From Martinezella lusitana (GTDB lineage: Bacteria > Pseudomonadota > Alphaproteobacteria > Rhizobiales > Rhizobiaceae): 64,000 nt of DNA. The notes under the pieces were generated by a model. The model made no database searches. It worked only from the letters and a program-made list of their open reading frames with translations, and was not told the origin of the DNA. Below, in pieces: positions 53,232-62,829 of the stretch (the first letter of the stretch is position 1; every line of letters begins with the position of its first letter). The position numbers were made by a program, and so were the translations under genes. Location of the stretch: assembly GCF_016901135.1 (NCBI RefSeq), contig NZ_JAFEVL010000062.1, positions 234,110-298,109 on the forward strand, in the 5' to 3' direction.

Positions 53232-54638
53232 ATGTCCTACGATGTGATCATTATCGGAACCGGTCCCGGCGGCTATGTCTGCGCAGTCAAGGCAGCGCAA
53301 CTCGGCCTGAAGGTGGCGGTCGTCGAAAAGCGCGTGACCTTTGGCGGCACCTGCCTCAACATCGGCTGCATTCCCTCCAAGGCGCTGCTGCACGCTTCCG
53401 AAATGTTCCATCATGTAGGCCATGGCATGGACGCGCTCGGCGTCGAGGTTGCGGCGCCGACGCTGAACCTTGGCAAGATGCTGGCTCACAAGGATGCGAC
53501 CGTAAAGTCGAATGTCGACGGCGTCGCCTTCCTCTTCAAGAAGAACAAGATCGATGCCTTCCAGGGCACCGGCAAGATCGTTTCCGCCGGCAAGGTTGCC
53601 GTCACGGCCGATGACGGCAAGGTGACCGAGATCGACGGCAAGAACATCGTCATCGCCACCGGCTCCGACGTTGCCGGCATTCCGGGCGTGCCGCTCGAGA
53701 TCGATGAGAAGATCATCATCTCCTCCACCGGCGGCATCGCGCTCGACAAGGTGCCGGGCAAGATGATCGTGGTCGGCGGCGGCGTCATCGGCCTTGAGCT
53801 CGGCTCGGTCTGGTCGCGCCTCGGCGCCAAGGTCACTGTCGTCGAATATCTCGACACCATCCTCGGCGGCATGGATGGCGAAGTCTCCAAGCAGTTCCAG
53901 CGCATGCTGGCCAAGCAGGGCGTGGAATTCCATCTCGGTGCCAAGGTGGTCGGCGTCGAGAAGTCCGGCGACGGCGCGAAGGTTACCTTCGAGCCGGTCA
54001 AGGGCGGCGACAAGGTCGTGCTCGATGCCGATGTCGTGCTGGTCGCGACCGGCCGCAAGCCCTATACGGCAGGCCTTGGCCTGGAAGAGGCCGGCGTCGT
54101 GCTCGACAATCGCGGCCGCGTCGAGATCGACGGTCACTTCAAGACCAATGTCGCCGACATCTATGCCATCGGCGACGTGGTGAAGGGTCCGATGCTGGCG
54201 CACAAGGCGGAAGACGAGGGTGTGGCGCTCGCCGAAATTCTCGCCGGCCAGGCGGGCCATGTGAACTACGACGTCATTCCGAGCGTCGTCTACACCCAGC
54301 CGGAAGTCGCTTCCGTCGGCAAGACCGAGGAAGAGCTTAAGGCCGCGGGCATCGCCTACAAGGTCGGCAAGTTCCCGTTCTCTGCCAATGGCCGCGCGCG
54401 CGCCATGCTGGCGACTGACGGTTTCGTCAAGATCCTGGCCGACAAGGAAACGGACCGGGTCCTCGGCGGCCATATCGTCGGCTTCGGCGCTGGCGAGATG
54501 ATCCACGAGATCACCGTGCTGATGGAATTCGGTGGCTCGTCGGAAGATCTCGGCCGCACCTGCCATGCGCATCCGACCATGTCGGAAGCCGTGAAGGAAG
54601 CAGCGCTCGCGACCTTCTTCAAGCCGATCCACATGTAG
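53232..54638 (+). CDS. lpdA: Dihydrolipoyl dehydrogenase (E3)
   Basis: 468-residue flavoprotein that reoxidises lipoamide. The redox pair C41/C46 is in GGTCLNIGCIPSK. The FAD motif IGTGPGG is at the start, the NAD motif VGGGVIGLELG in the middle, and the C-terminal catalytic His in HAHPTMSEA. The ATG at 53232 is conserved; the frame continues upstream to 53028 within the exporter gene. Completes the 2-oxoglutarate dehydrogenase set with sucA and sucB. Confidence 0.97.
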   Translation: MSYDVIIIGTGPGGYVCAVKAAQLGLKVAVVEKRVTFGGTCLNIGCIPSKALLHASEMFHHVGHGMDALGVEVAAPTLNLGKMLAHKDATVKSNVDGVAFLFKKNKIDAFQGTGKIVSAGKVAVTADDGKVTEIDGKNIVIATGSDVAGIPGVPLEIDEKIIISSTGGIALDKVPGKMIVVGGGVIGLELGSVWSRLGAKVTVVEYLDTILGGMDGEVSKQFQRMLAKQGVEFHLGAKVVGVEKSGDGAKVTFEPVKGGDKVVLDADVVLVATGRKPYTAGLGLEEAGVVLDNRGRVEIDGHFKTNVADIYAIGDVVKGPMLAHKAEDEGVALAEILAGQAGHVNYDVIPSVVYTQPEVASVGKTEEELKAAGIAYKVGKFPFSANGRARAMLATDGFVKILADKETDRVLGGHIVGFGAGEMIHEITVLMEFGGSSEDLGRTCHAHPTMSEAVKEAALATFFKPIHM

Positions 54639-54684
54639 GAACCGCGTTTAAGCTCGGTCGAATACCGGGATTGCAATGCACATA

Positions 54685-54726
54685 CGATGATGCGATGAAC
54701 GGGGTCTCTCGTGCATCGCATCATCG
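54685..54726 (+). promoter_or_regulatory. 13-bp perfect hairpin upstream of the M16 protease
   Basis: CGATGATGCGATG (54685-54697) and its exact inverse (54714-54726), 16 bases apart, lie between lpdA and the M16 gene. There is no T-run. It covers the in-frame GTG at 54711, which argues for the downstream ATG as the true start. It could be the lpdA transcript end or a 5' control hairpin for the protease. Confidence 0.65.
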
Positions 54727-54752
54727 AAGCTCTCCCAATCACCGAAGCAAGC

Positions 54753-57614
54753 ATGTCACGCCAAATCCCAGCTATTGCCGCATCCCTACAACTCTTCATT
54801 GTTGTCGCCCTCACGGTCCTACTGACCGCTGTGCTCCCGGTTCATGCCGAAACGCCTGATGTCGGTTGGCCGCAGACCGTCAGCGATCTGCCAGCGGAAC
54901 CCGGTATCCGTTTCGGCACGCTGCCCAACGGTATGCGCTTCGCCATCATGCACAATGCGACGCCTACGGGGCAGGTGGCGATCCGGTTTCGCATCGGCAC
55001 TGGGTCGCTCCAGGAAAAAGACGATCAGCAGGGGCTGGCGCATTTTCTCGAGCATATGGCTTTCAAGGGTTCGACCCACGTTCCCGAAGGCGAGATGACC
55101 CGAATCCTCCAGCGCCTCGGCCTGGCCTTCGGCGCGGATACGAATGCCTCTACGAGCTACAACGAGACCGTCTATGCGCTCGATCTGCCTGAGGCCGACG
55201 CCGAAACAGTGTCTACCGGCCTGATGCTGATGCGCGAGACGGCGAGCGAGCTCACGCTCGATGCCGGCGCCTTCGACCGCGAGCGTGGTGTCATCCTGTC
55301 GGAAGAGAAGCTGCGCGATACGCCGCAATATCGGGGCGGGATCGGCTTCATGAATCTGCTGCTGCCTGGCCAGCGCGTGCCGCTGCGGCCGCCTATCGGC
55401 AAGACCGATATTATCAGCCATGCCCCGGTCGATCTGGTGCGGGACTATTATCGCACCAATTATCGGCCGGATCGCGCCACGCTGATCGTGGTCGGCGATA
55501 TCGACGCGGCGGCTCTCGAAGCCGACATCCGCAGCCGCTTCGGCAATTGGACGTCAAATACACCGGTGCCGGCTGAGCCCGATCTGGGTGCTCTTGAAAA
55601 ACACGGCGAACGCGTTGGAACCGTCGTCGTGCCTGGTGGTGCCACCCGCGTGCAGATTGCCTGGACGCGTCCCTATGACGCTTCGCCAGACAGCGCTGCC
55701 AAGCGTCGTCAGCAGTTGATCGAGGGTATCGGCCTTGCTGTCCTCAACCGGCGTATATCCGTTCTGGCGCAACAGCCCAACCCGCCCTTCGTCAGCGCGC
55801 AGGCTGGTTCTCAGGATCTTTTGAAGTCCGCTCACGTCACGATGATTGCCGCAGATGGCGATCCGGACAAGTGGCAGGCAGCTCTTGCTGCTATCGATCA
55901 GGAGCAGCGCCGGATTGCCGAGTTCGGCGTTGCACAAGGCGAGATCGACCGCGAAATTGCCGAATACCGGTCGACGCTGCAGGCGGCTGCGGGAGGTGCT
56001 GCAACGCGCGCCAGTCCGGATATTGCCGGATCCCTGGCCTGGAGTGTCGGCGAAGGCGTGGTCTTCACCTCGCCGGCGGAAGACCTCTCGCTTTTCGATG
56101 CTGCGATGAAAGGCTTGACTGCGGCCGAGGTGAACCAAAGTCTCCAGCTTGCCTTTGCAGGCAACGGTCCGCAACTGGTACTGCAGATCCCGCAAATGCC
56201 CGAGGGCGGTGGCGCGGCTGTTGAAAAGGCCTATGCGGACTCGCGCGCCGTGCCGGTTACTGCGCCCGAGCATACGACAGCGGCCGTATGGCCCTATACC
56301 GATTTCGGCAAAGCCGGAGCCGTCGTCGAACAGCGAGTCGTCGACGATCTCGGCGTCACGATGGTACGCTTTGCCAATGGCGTGCGCTTGACCGTCAAGC
56401 CGACCAAGCTTCGTCAGGACGAAGTATTGGTTCGTGCCAATATCGGTCGCGGCCGGCTCGATCTGCCGCATGACCGCCCGCTGCCAATATGGGCGGCGGC
56501 GGCGGTCCCGTTGTCCGGTCTGAAGGCCATCGACTACGAAGACATGCAGAAGGCACTGGCCGGAAATGTCGTCGGCAACGACTTTTCCATCCAGGATGGC
56601 GCCTTCAGGTTCGAGGGGGCTACGAGGCCGAGCGATCTGGCGACGCAATTGCAGCTTCTGACGGCCTATGTTTCTGATCCGACCTACCGACCGGATGTCT
56701 TCAAGCGGGTGCAACAGGCCTATCTGAACAGTTTGACGCAGCTTCAGGCAACGGCAGGGACCGTGGTCGGCCGCGACCTTCCCGGTCTTTTGCATTCCGG
56801 TGATCCGCGTTGGACTTTCCCGGACCGAACGCAATTGCTTGATGCCAAGCCGGAAGATTTCGAGGCATTCTTGCGGCCGTTCCTTTCCAAGGGTCAGATT
56901 GAAGTCATCATCGCCGGCGATGTTCAGGCCGATGATGCGATCCGCATGACCGCTGAGACCTTCGGTGCGCTGCCGGCCCGGCACGATATGCAGGAGCAGC
57001 CCGACAGTGGCGAGACGCTTTTTCCAGTACCGACGCCGGAACCGGTCGTGCGGCTGCAAGACGGGCGAAGCGACAATGCCGGCGCGCTCGTCGCCATGTC
57101 GATCGGCGATTTTCTCTCCGATTTGCCGCGTGCCGCCGCCGCCAATGTGACAGGGGCGATCTTCCGGAATCGTCTGATCGACCAGTTCCGCGTCGCCGAG
57201 GGCGCGACTTACAGCCCACAGGGCGACGTCGATCTGTCCAGATCGATCCCGGGCTACGGCTTTGCCTATGTCTACGTCGAGACAGTCCCGGCGAAGGTGG
57301 ATCATTTCTTCGATCTGGTGGACAAGATCAGCGCCGATTTGCGGGATAGGGACGTTTCGCCGGACGAACTCACGCGCGCCAAGGCTCCGATCGTGGAGGA
57401 GATAAAGCGTTCGCAACAGACCAATAGCTATTGGCTGGAGAGCTTGCATGGTGCCCAGACGGATGCGCGGCGTCTCGCGCGAATTCGCGGCAACATCAAC
57501 GGCTATCAGGCTGTAACGGCGCAGGATGTCCGTTCGATTGCGACAAGCTATCTGAAGTCGGAGACGTCCTGGCGTATGAAAATATTGCCGGCTAACGGAT
57601 CGGCCGTGCGATAG
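54753..57614 (+). CDS. M16 family zinc protease, two-domain, exported
   Basis: 953-residue periplasmic metalloprotease of the insulinase/pitrilysin family. The signal peptide is about 1-32 (PVHA|E). The zinc motif HFLEH is at 97-101, with the third ligand E177 76 residues later, as in the family. A second M16 domain occupies the C-terminal half without a zinc motif. I chose the ATG at 54753; the frame extends to a GTG at 54711 lying in a hairpin. It probably degrades small peptides in the envelope. Confidence 0.93.
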   Translation: MSRQIPAIAASLQLFIVVALTVLLTAVLPVHAETPDVGWPQTVSDLPAEPGIRFGTLPNGMRFAIMHNATPTGQVAIRFRIGTGSLQEKDDQQGLAHFLEHMAFKGSTHVPEGEMTRILQRLGLAFGADTNASTSYNETVYALDLPEADAETVSTGLMLMRETASELTLDAGAFDRERGVILSEEKLRDTPQYRGGIGFMNLLLPGQRVPLRPPIGKTDIISHAPVDLVRDYYRTNYRPDRATLIVVGDIDAAALEADIRSRFGNWTSNTPVPAEPDLGALEKHGERVGTVVVPGGATRVQIAWTRPYDASPDSAAKRRQQLIEGIGLAVLNRRISVLAQQPNPPFVSAQAGSQDLLKSAHVTMIAADGDPDKWQAALAAIDQEQRRIAEFGVAQGEIDREIAEYRSTLQAAAGGAATRASPDIAGSLAWSVGEGVVFTSPAEDLSLFDAAMKGLTAAEVNQSLQLAFAGNGPQLVLQIPQMPEGGGAAVEKAYADSRAVPVTAPEHTTAAVWPYTDFGKAGAVVEQRVVDDLGVTMVRFANGVRLTVKPTKLRQDEVLVRANIGRGRLDLPHDRPLPIWAAAAVPLSGLKAIDYEDMQKALAGNVVGNDFSIQDGAFRFEGATRPSDLATQLQLLTAYVSDPTYRPDVFKRVQQAYLNSLTQLQATAGTVVGRDLPGLLHSGDPRWTFPDRTQLLDAKPEDFEAFLRPFLSKGQIEVIIAGDVQADDAIRMTAETFGALPARHDMQEQPDSGETLFPVPTPEPVVRLQDGRSDNAGALVAMSIGDFLSDLPRAAAANVTGAIFRNRLIDQFRVAEGATYSPQGDVDLSRSIPGYGFAYVYVETVPAKVDHFFDLVDKISADLRDRDVSPDELTRAKAPIVEEIKRSQQTNSYWLESLHGAQTDARRLARIRGNINGYQAVTAQDVRSIATSYLKSETSWRMKILPANGSAVR

Positions 57615-57715
57615 CCGGCTGTGCCCGCCTGGTAAATTGCCGCAGCCGGCATTTGTCGTTCGGGTTGCTTTGCTGCGTGTGATAGCTTGCAGGGATCGAG
57701 ACAACGGATGAGACG

Positions 57716-58228
57716 ATGTCTGCAAGACCCCTGATGGTGAAACCGCATGTGCCGCATCCCGCATTGCCGGGCGCGGACTGGGCGGATTGCTACGAACTGC
57801 AGGTTCCGAAATCGGATTTTACGGCAATTGCCGCCGCGCGTGCCATGCTCGGCCGCTTTCCGCTCTGGGTGCGACTGTTGCTGCGACTGCGTGATGCGGT
57901 AACCGGTCTGTTTGGATTGAAATCCACACGCAGCAATACCGCGGATAAACTGGAAACGATCGGTTTCTTTCCGGTCGTCAGCAAGTCCGCCAATCAGGTC
58001 GTTCTCGGATTTGATGATCGCCACCTCGATTTCCGTGTCGTCATCGACGTGCGGGACGACGATCAGGGACGACGGCTCGTGGACGCGACCACGCTTGTCA
58101 GGCGAAAGATATTGCTGGGGCGCATCTATATAGCGCTGATTACGCCATTCCACCGGTTGATCGTTGCAACCATGCTCGCCGATTTCGGCAAACGCATGAG
58201 CGCGGTCAGTTTACCGCCGTCACCGTGA
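57716..58228 (+). CDS. DUF2867 domain protein
   Basis: 170-residue cytoplasmic protein matching DUF2867 (ADWADCYEL, then LGRFPLWVRLLLRLRD and FGLKSTRSN, and FDDRHLDFRVVI). Members are often annotated as lipid-associated or as tails of SDR proteins; function is unknown. GGATGAG precedes the ATG. Its last 23 bases overlap the convergent TraB gene. Confidence 0.82.
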   Translation: MSARPLMVKPHVPHPALPGADWADCYELQVPKSDFTAIAAARAMLGRFPLWVRLLLRLRDAVTGLFGLKSTRSNTADKLETIGFFPVVSKSANQVVLGFDDRHLDFRVVIDVRDDDQGRRLVDATTLVRRKILLGRIYIALITPFHRLIVATMLADFGKRMSAVSLPPSP

Positions 58229-59387
58229 AGCCCTGCTTGCGCAACAAGGCCACCAGGCCCTGGTCGCCGGCCAGGTGCAGCGCGCCGACGGCGATGAAGG
58301 CATTGCCCTTGTCGAGGATCGGTGCTGCGCGTTCGGCCATCACCTTGTTGCGGTCGAGGATGATGCGCTGCTCGAAGACCGCCGTGTCGTCGTCCGAGAT
58401 GTTCTGGTCCGGCTCGATCACCTTCAGCATCGGGATCATCGCGCCGATATTGCCGGCCAGATAGAGATCGGTCATCGTTTCGTTGACGTCGTTGATCTTG
58501 TCGCCGAGTTCGAGCGTCTGGATCAGCGACTTCAGATGCAGCGTGATCGGCAGATCGCTCATCGCCTTGGCCTGCTCGGCCAGCGTTTCCAGCCCCTTGA
58601 CCTGCTTGCCTTCGGCGGCGGCGTCGCTCGCCAGCTTCTGGTCGAGGAATTTCGCGCCGGCGGTCTTGCGGCGGATTTCGCAGCCGGTCATTTCGAAGGA
58701 GCTCGAGATCAGCCAGGGCTGCATGCGAGAGACAGCGGCAAGCGCAATGCCGCGCGCCTTCAGTCCCGCCTCGAGCTTGGCGTTGTCCTCGGGCGACAGA
58801 TGCTGGCTGATGGTCGAGCCGTCGGTGAGCATCGTCAGCGACGGATTGGCGAAGAGGGCCGCGGCTGCCCTCTTGTCATCGAGAATTTCGTCGGATTCGA
58901 CGACGATCGCATCGGCGGCCGCTACGGCCTCCGACGCGCCCTTCGGCATGGTGAGCACGCGCGAATCCGAGACATGCATGGTGCCGAGCAGCCAGGAGGG
59001 CTTCAGGCCTGATTTCTCGATCTTCCAGAAGATGCCCTTGCCGTTTTCCACCTTGTCGCCGGCCGCGATGATGGAGGCATATTTGTCGGGATCGCTTTTC
59101 TGCAGCTCTGCCATCAGATCCTTGCCGCCGCAGCTGTCGGACGTTGTCTCACTGGCGAGTAAGGTTGCGATTTTGGCCAGGTCGTCTTTCTTGAGCTTTG
59201 CCAACGGATTTTTGTCGCCACCGCTTTCGGATGCCGTCTGGTCGGCATGCGCCGGCTGCAGGGCGAGTATGGTTGCGATCAATAGGGTGGCCAGCATCAA
59301 CGGAAGGGCTGTGGCGAACCAGAGAAGGACATCGCCGAGTGCCGGCTTCGTCGATCGCATCGTCTTGGATCCGAGGGCAGAAATCAT
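58206..59387 (-). CDS. TraB/GumN family protein
   Basis: 393 residues. An N-terminal membrane anchor or signal (about 20-48, ending HADQ) is followed by a TraB/GumN-type domain beginning WLLGTMHVSDSRV, with the C-terminal AVGALHLAGDQGLVALLRKQGF typical of the family. Relatives are putative metalloproteases related to Tiki; activity is not shown in this group. GGAAGG lies five bases before the ATG. Confidence 0.87.
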   Translation of the reverse strand: MISALGSKTMRSTKPALGDVLLWFATALPLMLATLLIATILALQPAHADQTASESGGDKNPLAKLKKDDLAKIATLLASETTSDSCGGKDLMAELQKSDPDKYASIIAAGDKVENGKGIFWKIEKSGLKPSWLLGTMHVSDSRVLTMPKGASEAVAAADAIVVESDEILDDKRAAAALFANPSLTMLTDGSTISQHLSPEDNAKLEAGLKARGIALAAVSRMQPWLISSSFEMTGCEIRRKTAGAKFLDQKLASDAAAEGKQVKGLETLAEQAKAMSDLPITLHLKSLIQTLELGDKINDVNETMTDLYLAGNIGAMIPMLKVIEPDQNISDDDTAVFEQRIILDRNKVMAERAAPILDKGNAFIAVGALHLAGDQGLVALLRKQGFTVTAVN

Positions 59388-59517
59388 TTAAACCTTCCAC
59401 TGGCAGAGGCCATGACTCTTAAAGCGCGAAAGCGGCATTCCGGAGACGTGGCGGCATATGCTCATGCTCTACGCTTCGGAGACGCATATTCCCTTAACGT
59501 GAGGGGTTAATGGTTCC

Positions 59518-60444
59518 TTATGCTCGCGGATGGGCGCGATCGTAGACTTCCAGCAGCCGCGAGGAATCGACGCCGGTATAGACCTGCGTTGTCGACAGGC
59601 TGGCATGGCCGAGCAGTTCCTGGATGGTGCGCAGGTCGCCGCCTCCAGCCAGCAGATGCGTCGCGAAGGAATGGCGCAAGGCGTGCGGCGTGGCGGTATC
59701 GGGCAGGCCGAAGGCGCCGCGCAGTTTCTGCATGCCGTGCTGGATGATGCCCGGCTGCAGTTTGCCGCCGCGCGCGCCGCGAAAGAGGGCGGCCTCAGCG
59801 TCGAGATGATAGGGGCAGAGGGCTCGGTAGTGATCGACCGCCTCGACGACGATTGATAGTAGCGGCACCAGCCGCGTCTTGTTGCCCTTGCCTGTGATGC
59901 GCAGCGCAGTCGCGCCGGGCGGCATATCCTGCGGCTTCAGATCCAACGCCTCGGAAATGCGCAGGCCGCAGCCGTAGAGCAGGGTCAGCACGGCCGCGTC
60001 GCGCGCAGCGATCCACGGTTCTTCATGCAACTGTGCCTCGTCGCTGACCACCGTGATGGCCTGCGTGTCGGAAAGCGGCTTGGGAAGCGATTTCGGCTGT
60101 TTCGGTGAGCGCACGGCCGCCGCGCCCGCGGCATTCACCAGGCCTTTCTTTTCGAGATAGCGCAGCAGCGAACGAAGGCCGGCAAGATTGCGTCCGAGCG
60201 AACGCGCTCCGGCCCCTTCCTTTCGGCGCGCGGCGAGAAAACCGCGAAAATCGGCGGGGCGCAGTGCGTGGATATCCGCGATCGTTGCCGGACCGCCGAG
60301 ATGGCCGGTGAGGAAAGTCAGGAATTGCCGCGTGTCGCGCTCATAGGCATTCAGCGTGTGGGCGGAGAGCCGCCGCTCCTGACCAAGCGCGTCGAGCCAG
60401 CGGCCCCGCTCCGCCATCAACCTTGAGTCGGCAATGATCAACAA
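59518..60444 (-). CDS. xerC: Tyrosine recombinase XerC
   Basis: Chromosome-dimer resolvase acting at dif with XerD. About 308 residues. The catalytic set is R162, K186, H254, R257, H280 and Y289, in GCGLRISE, GKGNKTR, HALRHSF, LGHASLSTTQVYTGV. The N-terminal SAM-like domain covers about 10-105. No ATG fits well: the TTG at 60444 is used here, an in-frame CTG at 60453 has AAGGGG seven bases upstream, and the first ATG is at 60417. Confidence 0.92.
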   Translation of the reverse strand: MLIIADSRLMAERGRWLDALGQERRLSAHTLNAYERDTRQFLTFLTGHLGGPATIADIHALRPADFRGFLAARRKEGAGARSLGRNLAGLRSLLRYLEKKGLVNAAGAAAVRSPKQPKSLPKPLSDTQAITVVSDEAQLHEEPWIAARDAAVLTLLYGCGLRISEALDLKPQDMPPGATALRITGKGNKTRLVPLLSIVVEAVDHYRALCPYHLDAEAALFRGARGGKLQPGIIQHGMQKLRGAFGLPDTATPHALRHSFATHLLAGGGDLRTIQELLGHASLSTTQVYTGVDSSRLLEVYDRAHPRA

Positions 60445-60697
60445 TTCGTTCAGTGGAAAACCCCTTGAAATTCAGATTCCTTCTGCCACTTTGGATTAGG
60501 GAAGGTTATGGAATCACTAACTTTCCCGTTGCCCTGCTTGCATTTCCGATGCGCTGCGGGAGCAACGGCACTTCAAAAAACTGCATATAGGCCCGTTCCT
60601 AAATCTCCGGTGGTTTGGCGGCTATATGCGAGGCGCTTGTCATGCTTCGATCATATTCGGTTGCAATAGAATATACCCCAACCATTCAGGATACTTC

Positions 60698-61642
60698 ATG
60701 GCACGCCGCGGTTCGATAACTGCACTGGGACAGATTGCAGAAGCGATCGCTTTGGTGTCGCAGGGTCAGCCGGGACACATTGTCGATATGCTGATCGCCG
60801 AACGCGGCGAGAAGATCGTTCGCAATCCGCTCTGGCCGGTCATGCGCCCCTTTCTCTACACGCTGCTGCGCTACAATAAGGCGATCGAATTCGCCAACGA
60901 TGTCGCGAAGTTGTCCGGCTTTCAATGCTTCGAATATATGAGCGATCTGCTCAAGCTCGACATCGGCGTCACCCACGCCGATCGCATTCCGGCATCCGGT
61001 GGTTTCATTCTCGTCAGCAATCATCCCACAGGCATTGCCGACGGCGTCGCCGTCTTCGATCTCCTGAAATCGCGCCGGCCTGACATGATGATCTTTGCCA
61101 ATCGCGATGCCGTGCGCGTCAATCCGCGTTTCGCCGAGATGATCATTCCGGTGGAATGGCGCGAGGAGCACAAGAGCAAGCCGAAGACGCGCGAGACGCT
61201 GCAGCTCACCAACCGCGCCGTCGCCGACGGCAAGGTGACCGTGCTTTTTCCGTCCGGCCGCATCGCCTATTGGGCGGACGGCAAGCTGAACGAGCGTCCG
61301 TGGAAGACATCCGCCGTGGGTCTGGCGCGCAAATACAATCTGCCGATCCTGCCGGTGCACCTGACGGCGCGCAATTCCGGCCTGTTTTACTGGCTCGCCA
61401 GATGGTCGACCGAGCTGCGCGACATGACGGTGTTTCATGAGCTTCTGAACAAGCGCGGCGACCAGTTCGACTTCCTCGTCGGCAATCTCATTCCCGTCGA
61501 GCATCTGGACGGCGACGTCAACGAGGTGACGAAAGCGCTGGAGAAGCACACGGTCGTCGATCTTGCGGCTGACGGCAATGCGAGGTTCTCGCCGCTCATT
61601 TCTCCCAGGCAGGAAGAGGCCTTGGCCGCGCATTCTCTTTAA
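60698..61642 (+). CDS. Lysophospholipid/glycerolipid-type acyltransferase
   Basis: 314-residue PlsC-superfamily protein. The catalytic histidine and aspartate are in NHPTGIAD (H109, D115), and the FPSGR block at 184-188 corresponds to the FPEGT motif. The spacing resembles the hemolysin/OlsB-like subgroup rather than classical PlsC. The acyl acceptor is unknown. The ATG at 60698 (MARRGSITAL) is used; the frame extends upstream to 60626. It is divergent from xerC across 253 bases holding a weak 7-bp repeat (60526-60532 with 60562-60568). Confidence 0.85.
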   Translation: MARRGSITALGQIAEAIALVSQGQPGHIVDMLIAERGEKIVRNPLWPVMRPFLYTLLRYNKAIEFANDVAKLSGFQCFEYMSDLLKLDIGVTHADRIPASGGFILVSNHPTGIADGVAVFDLLKSRRPDMMIFANRDAVRVNPRFAEMIIPVEWREEHKSKPKTRETLQLTNRAVADGKVTVLFPSGRIAYWADGKLNERPWKTSAVGLARKYNLPILPVHLTARNSGLFYWLARWSTELRDMTVFHELLNKRGDQFDFLVGNLIPVEHLDGDVNEVTKALEKHTVVDLAADGNARFSPLISPRQEEALAAHSL

Positions 61643-61666
61643 ATCGGGAATCGGTTAGAGCGAGGC

Positions 61667-62803
61667 ATGCAACTTCGCTCGATGTTCGCCCAGAATTATC
61701 GCTCTTTGCGCTCGATCCGCATGGATCTGGCCGAAGTCAACCTGTTCATCGGCGAGAATGGCGTCGGCAAATCCAATCTCTATCGTTCCCTGCAGCTCGT
61801 GCAGGCGGCGGTGCGTGGGCGGCTGGCGCATGAGATTTCCAGCGAGGGCGGCATGTTCTCGGCCATGTGGTCGGGCAAGCGGCGCGCACATGAATCCGCC
61901 CGCATCCGCTTCGATGTCGAGCTGCTCGACATGGAGCGAGCCGCGACCTTCCGCTATTGGATCGAGGCCGGCATGCGCCCGCCTCTTCCTGCTGCGGGCT
62001 TTCCGTTGGAGCCTCAGGTCAAGGCCGAGGAACTATTGATCGAGACAGGCCGGCGGCCGGTGACGATGATGAAGCGGGCCGGGCCGGGTATTTCCGTTCG
62101 CGGCGAAAACGGCCGCATGCAGCCGCATCGCGACCAGGCGCTGACGTCGGAAACGGCGATCGCCCTGCTCGGCGATGCAGGCTACTACCCCGAAGTCGGC
62201 ACCTTCCGGCGGGCCGTCGACGCATGGCGGTTCTATCACGGCTTTCGCACGGATCGCGCTTCGCCGCTGCGGGCGCCATGCCTTGCCGTGACCTCTCCCA
62301 TGCTGGACGAGGATGGCGCCAATATCGCCGCCGTCTTCGCCACGCTCGTGCATACACGTGAAGATACGGTCGAACTCGACAGGGTCGTTGCCGCCGCACT
62401 CGGCGGGGCGCGCCTCGTGGTGCCGGAGCCGCAGGAAACGGCGGATTTCGGCCTGATGCTGCCGGAATTTCCCAAGCGCGTCTTCCAGCCGCGCGAATTG
62501 TCCGATGGCCAGATCCGGTTCCTCGGCCTCGCTGCAGCGCTGATGTCCTATCGCCTGCCGCCGCTGATCGCGCTCAACGAGCCGGAGGCGAGCCTGCATC
62601 CCGACATGCTGCCGCCGCTTGCCGAAATGATCGCGCAGGCCGCCAGGACCAGCCAGATCTGGATCGTCACCCATTCCGAGGTTCTGGCCGCAGCCGTGCG
62701 CGAACGTTGCGGTGCGCGGCCTCGCCGGGTGATCCGCGAAAACGGCGCCACCTGGATCGACGGCATGCGGCTGACCGGCATGATCGACGATGACGACGAA
62801 TAG
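61667..62803 (+). CDS. AAA ATPase, OLD/RecF-like
   Basis: 378-residue ABC-type ATPase of the OLD/RecF/SMC clan. Walker A is GENGVGKS at 29-36, the signature-like LSDGQIRFLGLAAAL at about 283-297, Walker B in LIALNEPEASLHPD, and the His switch in WIVTHSEVL. No TOPRIM or nuclease domain follows, unlike OLD defence proteins, so it is a stand-alone ATPase with unknown partner. GAGG lies three bases before the ATG. It is followed 26 bases later by a kinase-like gene. Confidence 0.85.
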   Translation: MQLRSMFAQNYRSLRSIRMDLAEVNLFIGENGVGKSNLYRSLQLVQAAVRGRLAHEISSEGGMFSAMWSGKRRAHESARIRFDVELLDMERAATFRYWIEAGMRPPLPAAGFPLEPQVKAEELLIETGRRPVTMMKRAGPGISVRGENGRMQPHRDQALTSETAIALLGDAGYYPEVGTFRRAVDAWRFYHGFRTDRASPLRAPCLAVTSPMLDEDGANIAAVFATLVHTREDTVELDRVVAAALGGARLVVPEPQETADFGLMLPEFPKRVFQPRELSDGQIRFLGLAAALMSYRLPPLIALNEPEASLHPDMLPPLAEMIAQAARTSQIWIVTHSEVLAAAVRERCGARPRRVIRENGATWIDGMRLTGMIDDDDE

Positions 62804-62829
62804 AAATCTGTTGAAATGGGATTGACGAT

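Noticed and set aside
55554..57764. Minus-strand frame of over 700 codons opposite the M16 protease
   Set aside because: No ribosome site, no domain, and it is fully antisense to a gene with intact catalytic residues.
59493..59513. A TTAA...TTAA pair upstream of xerC's 3' end resembling a CtrA site
   Set aside because: The spacing is nine bases, not seven, and it lies between the xerC stop and the TraB start with no promoter logic.
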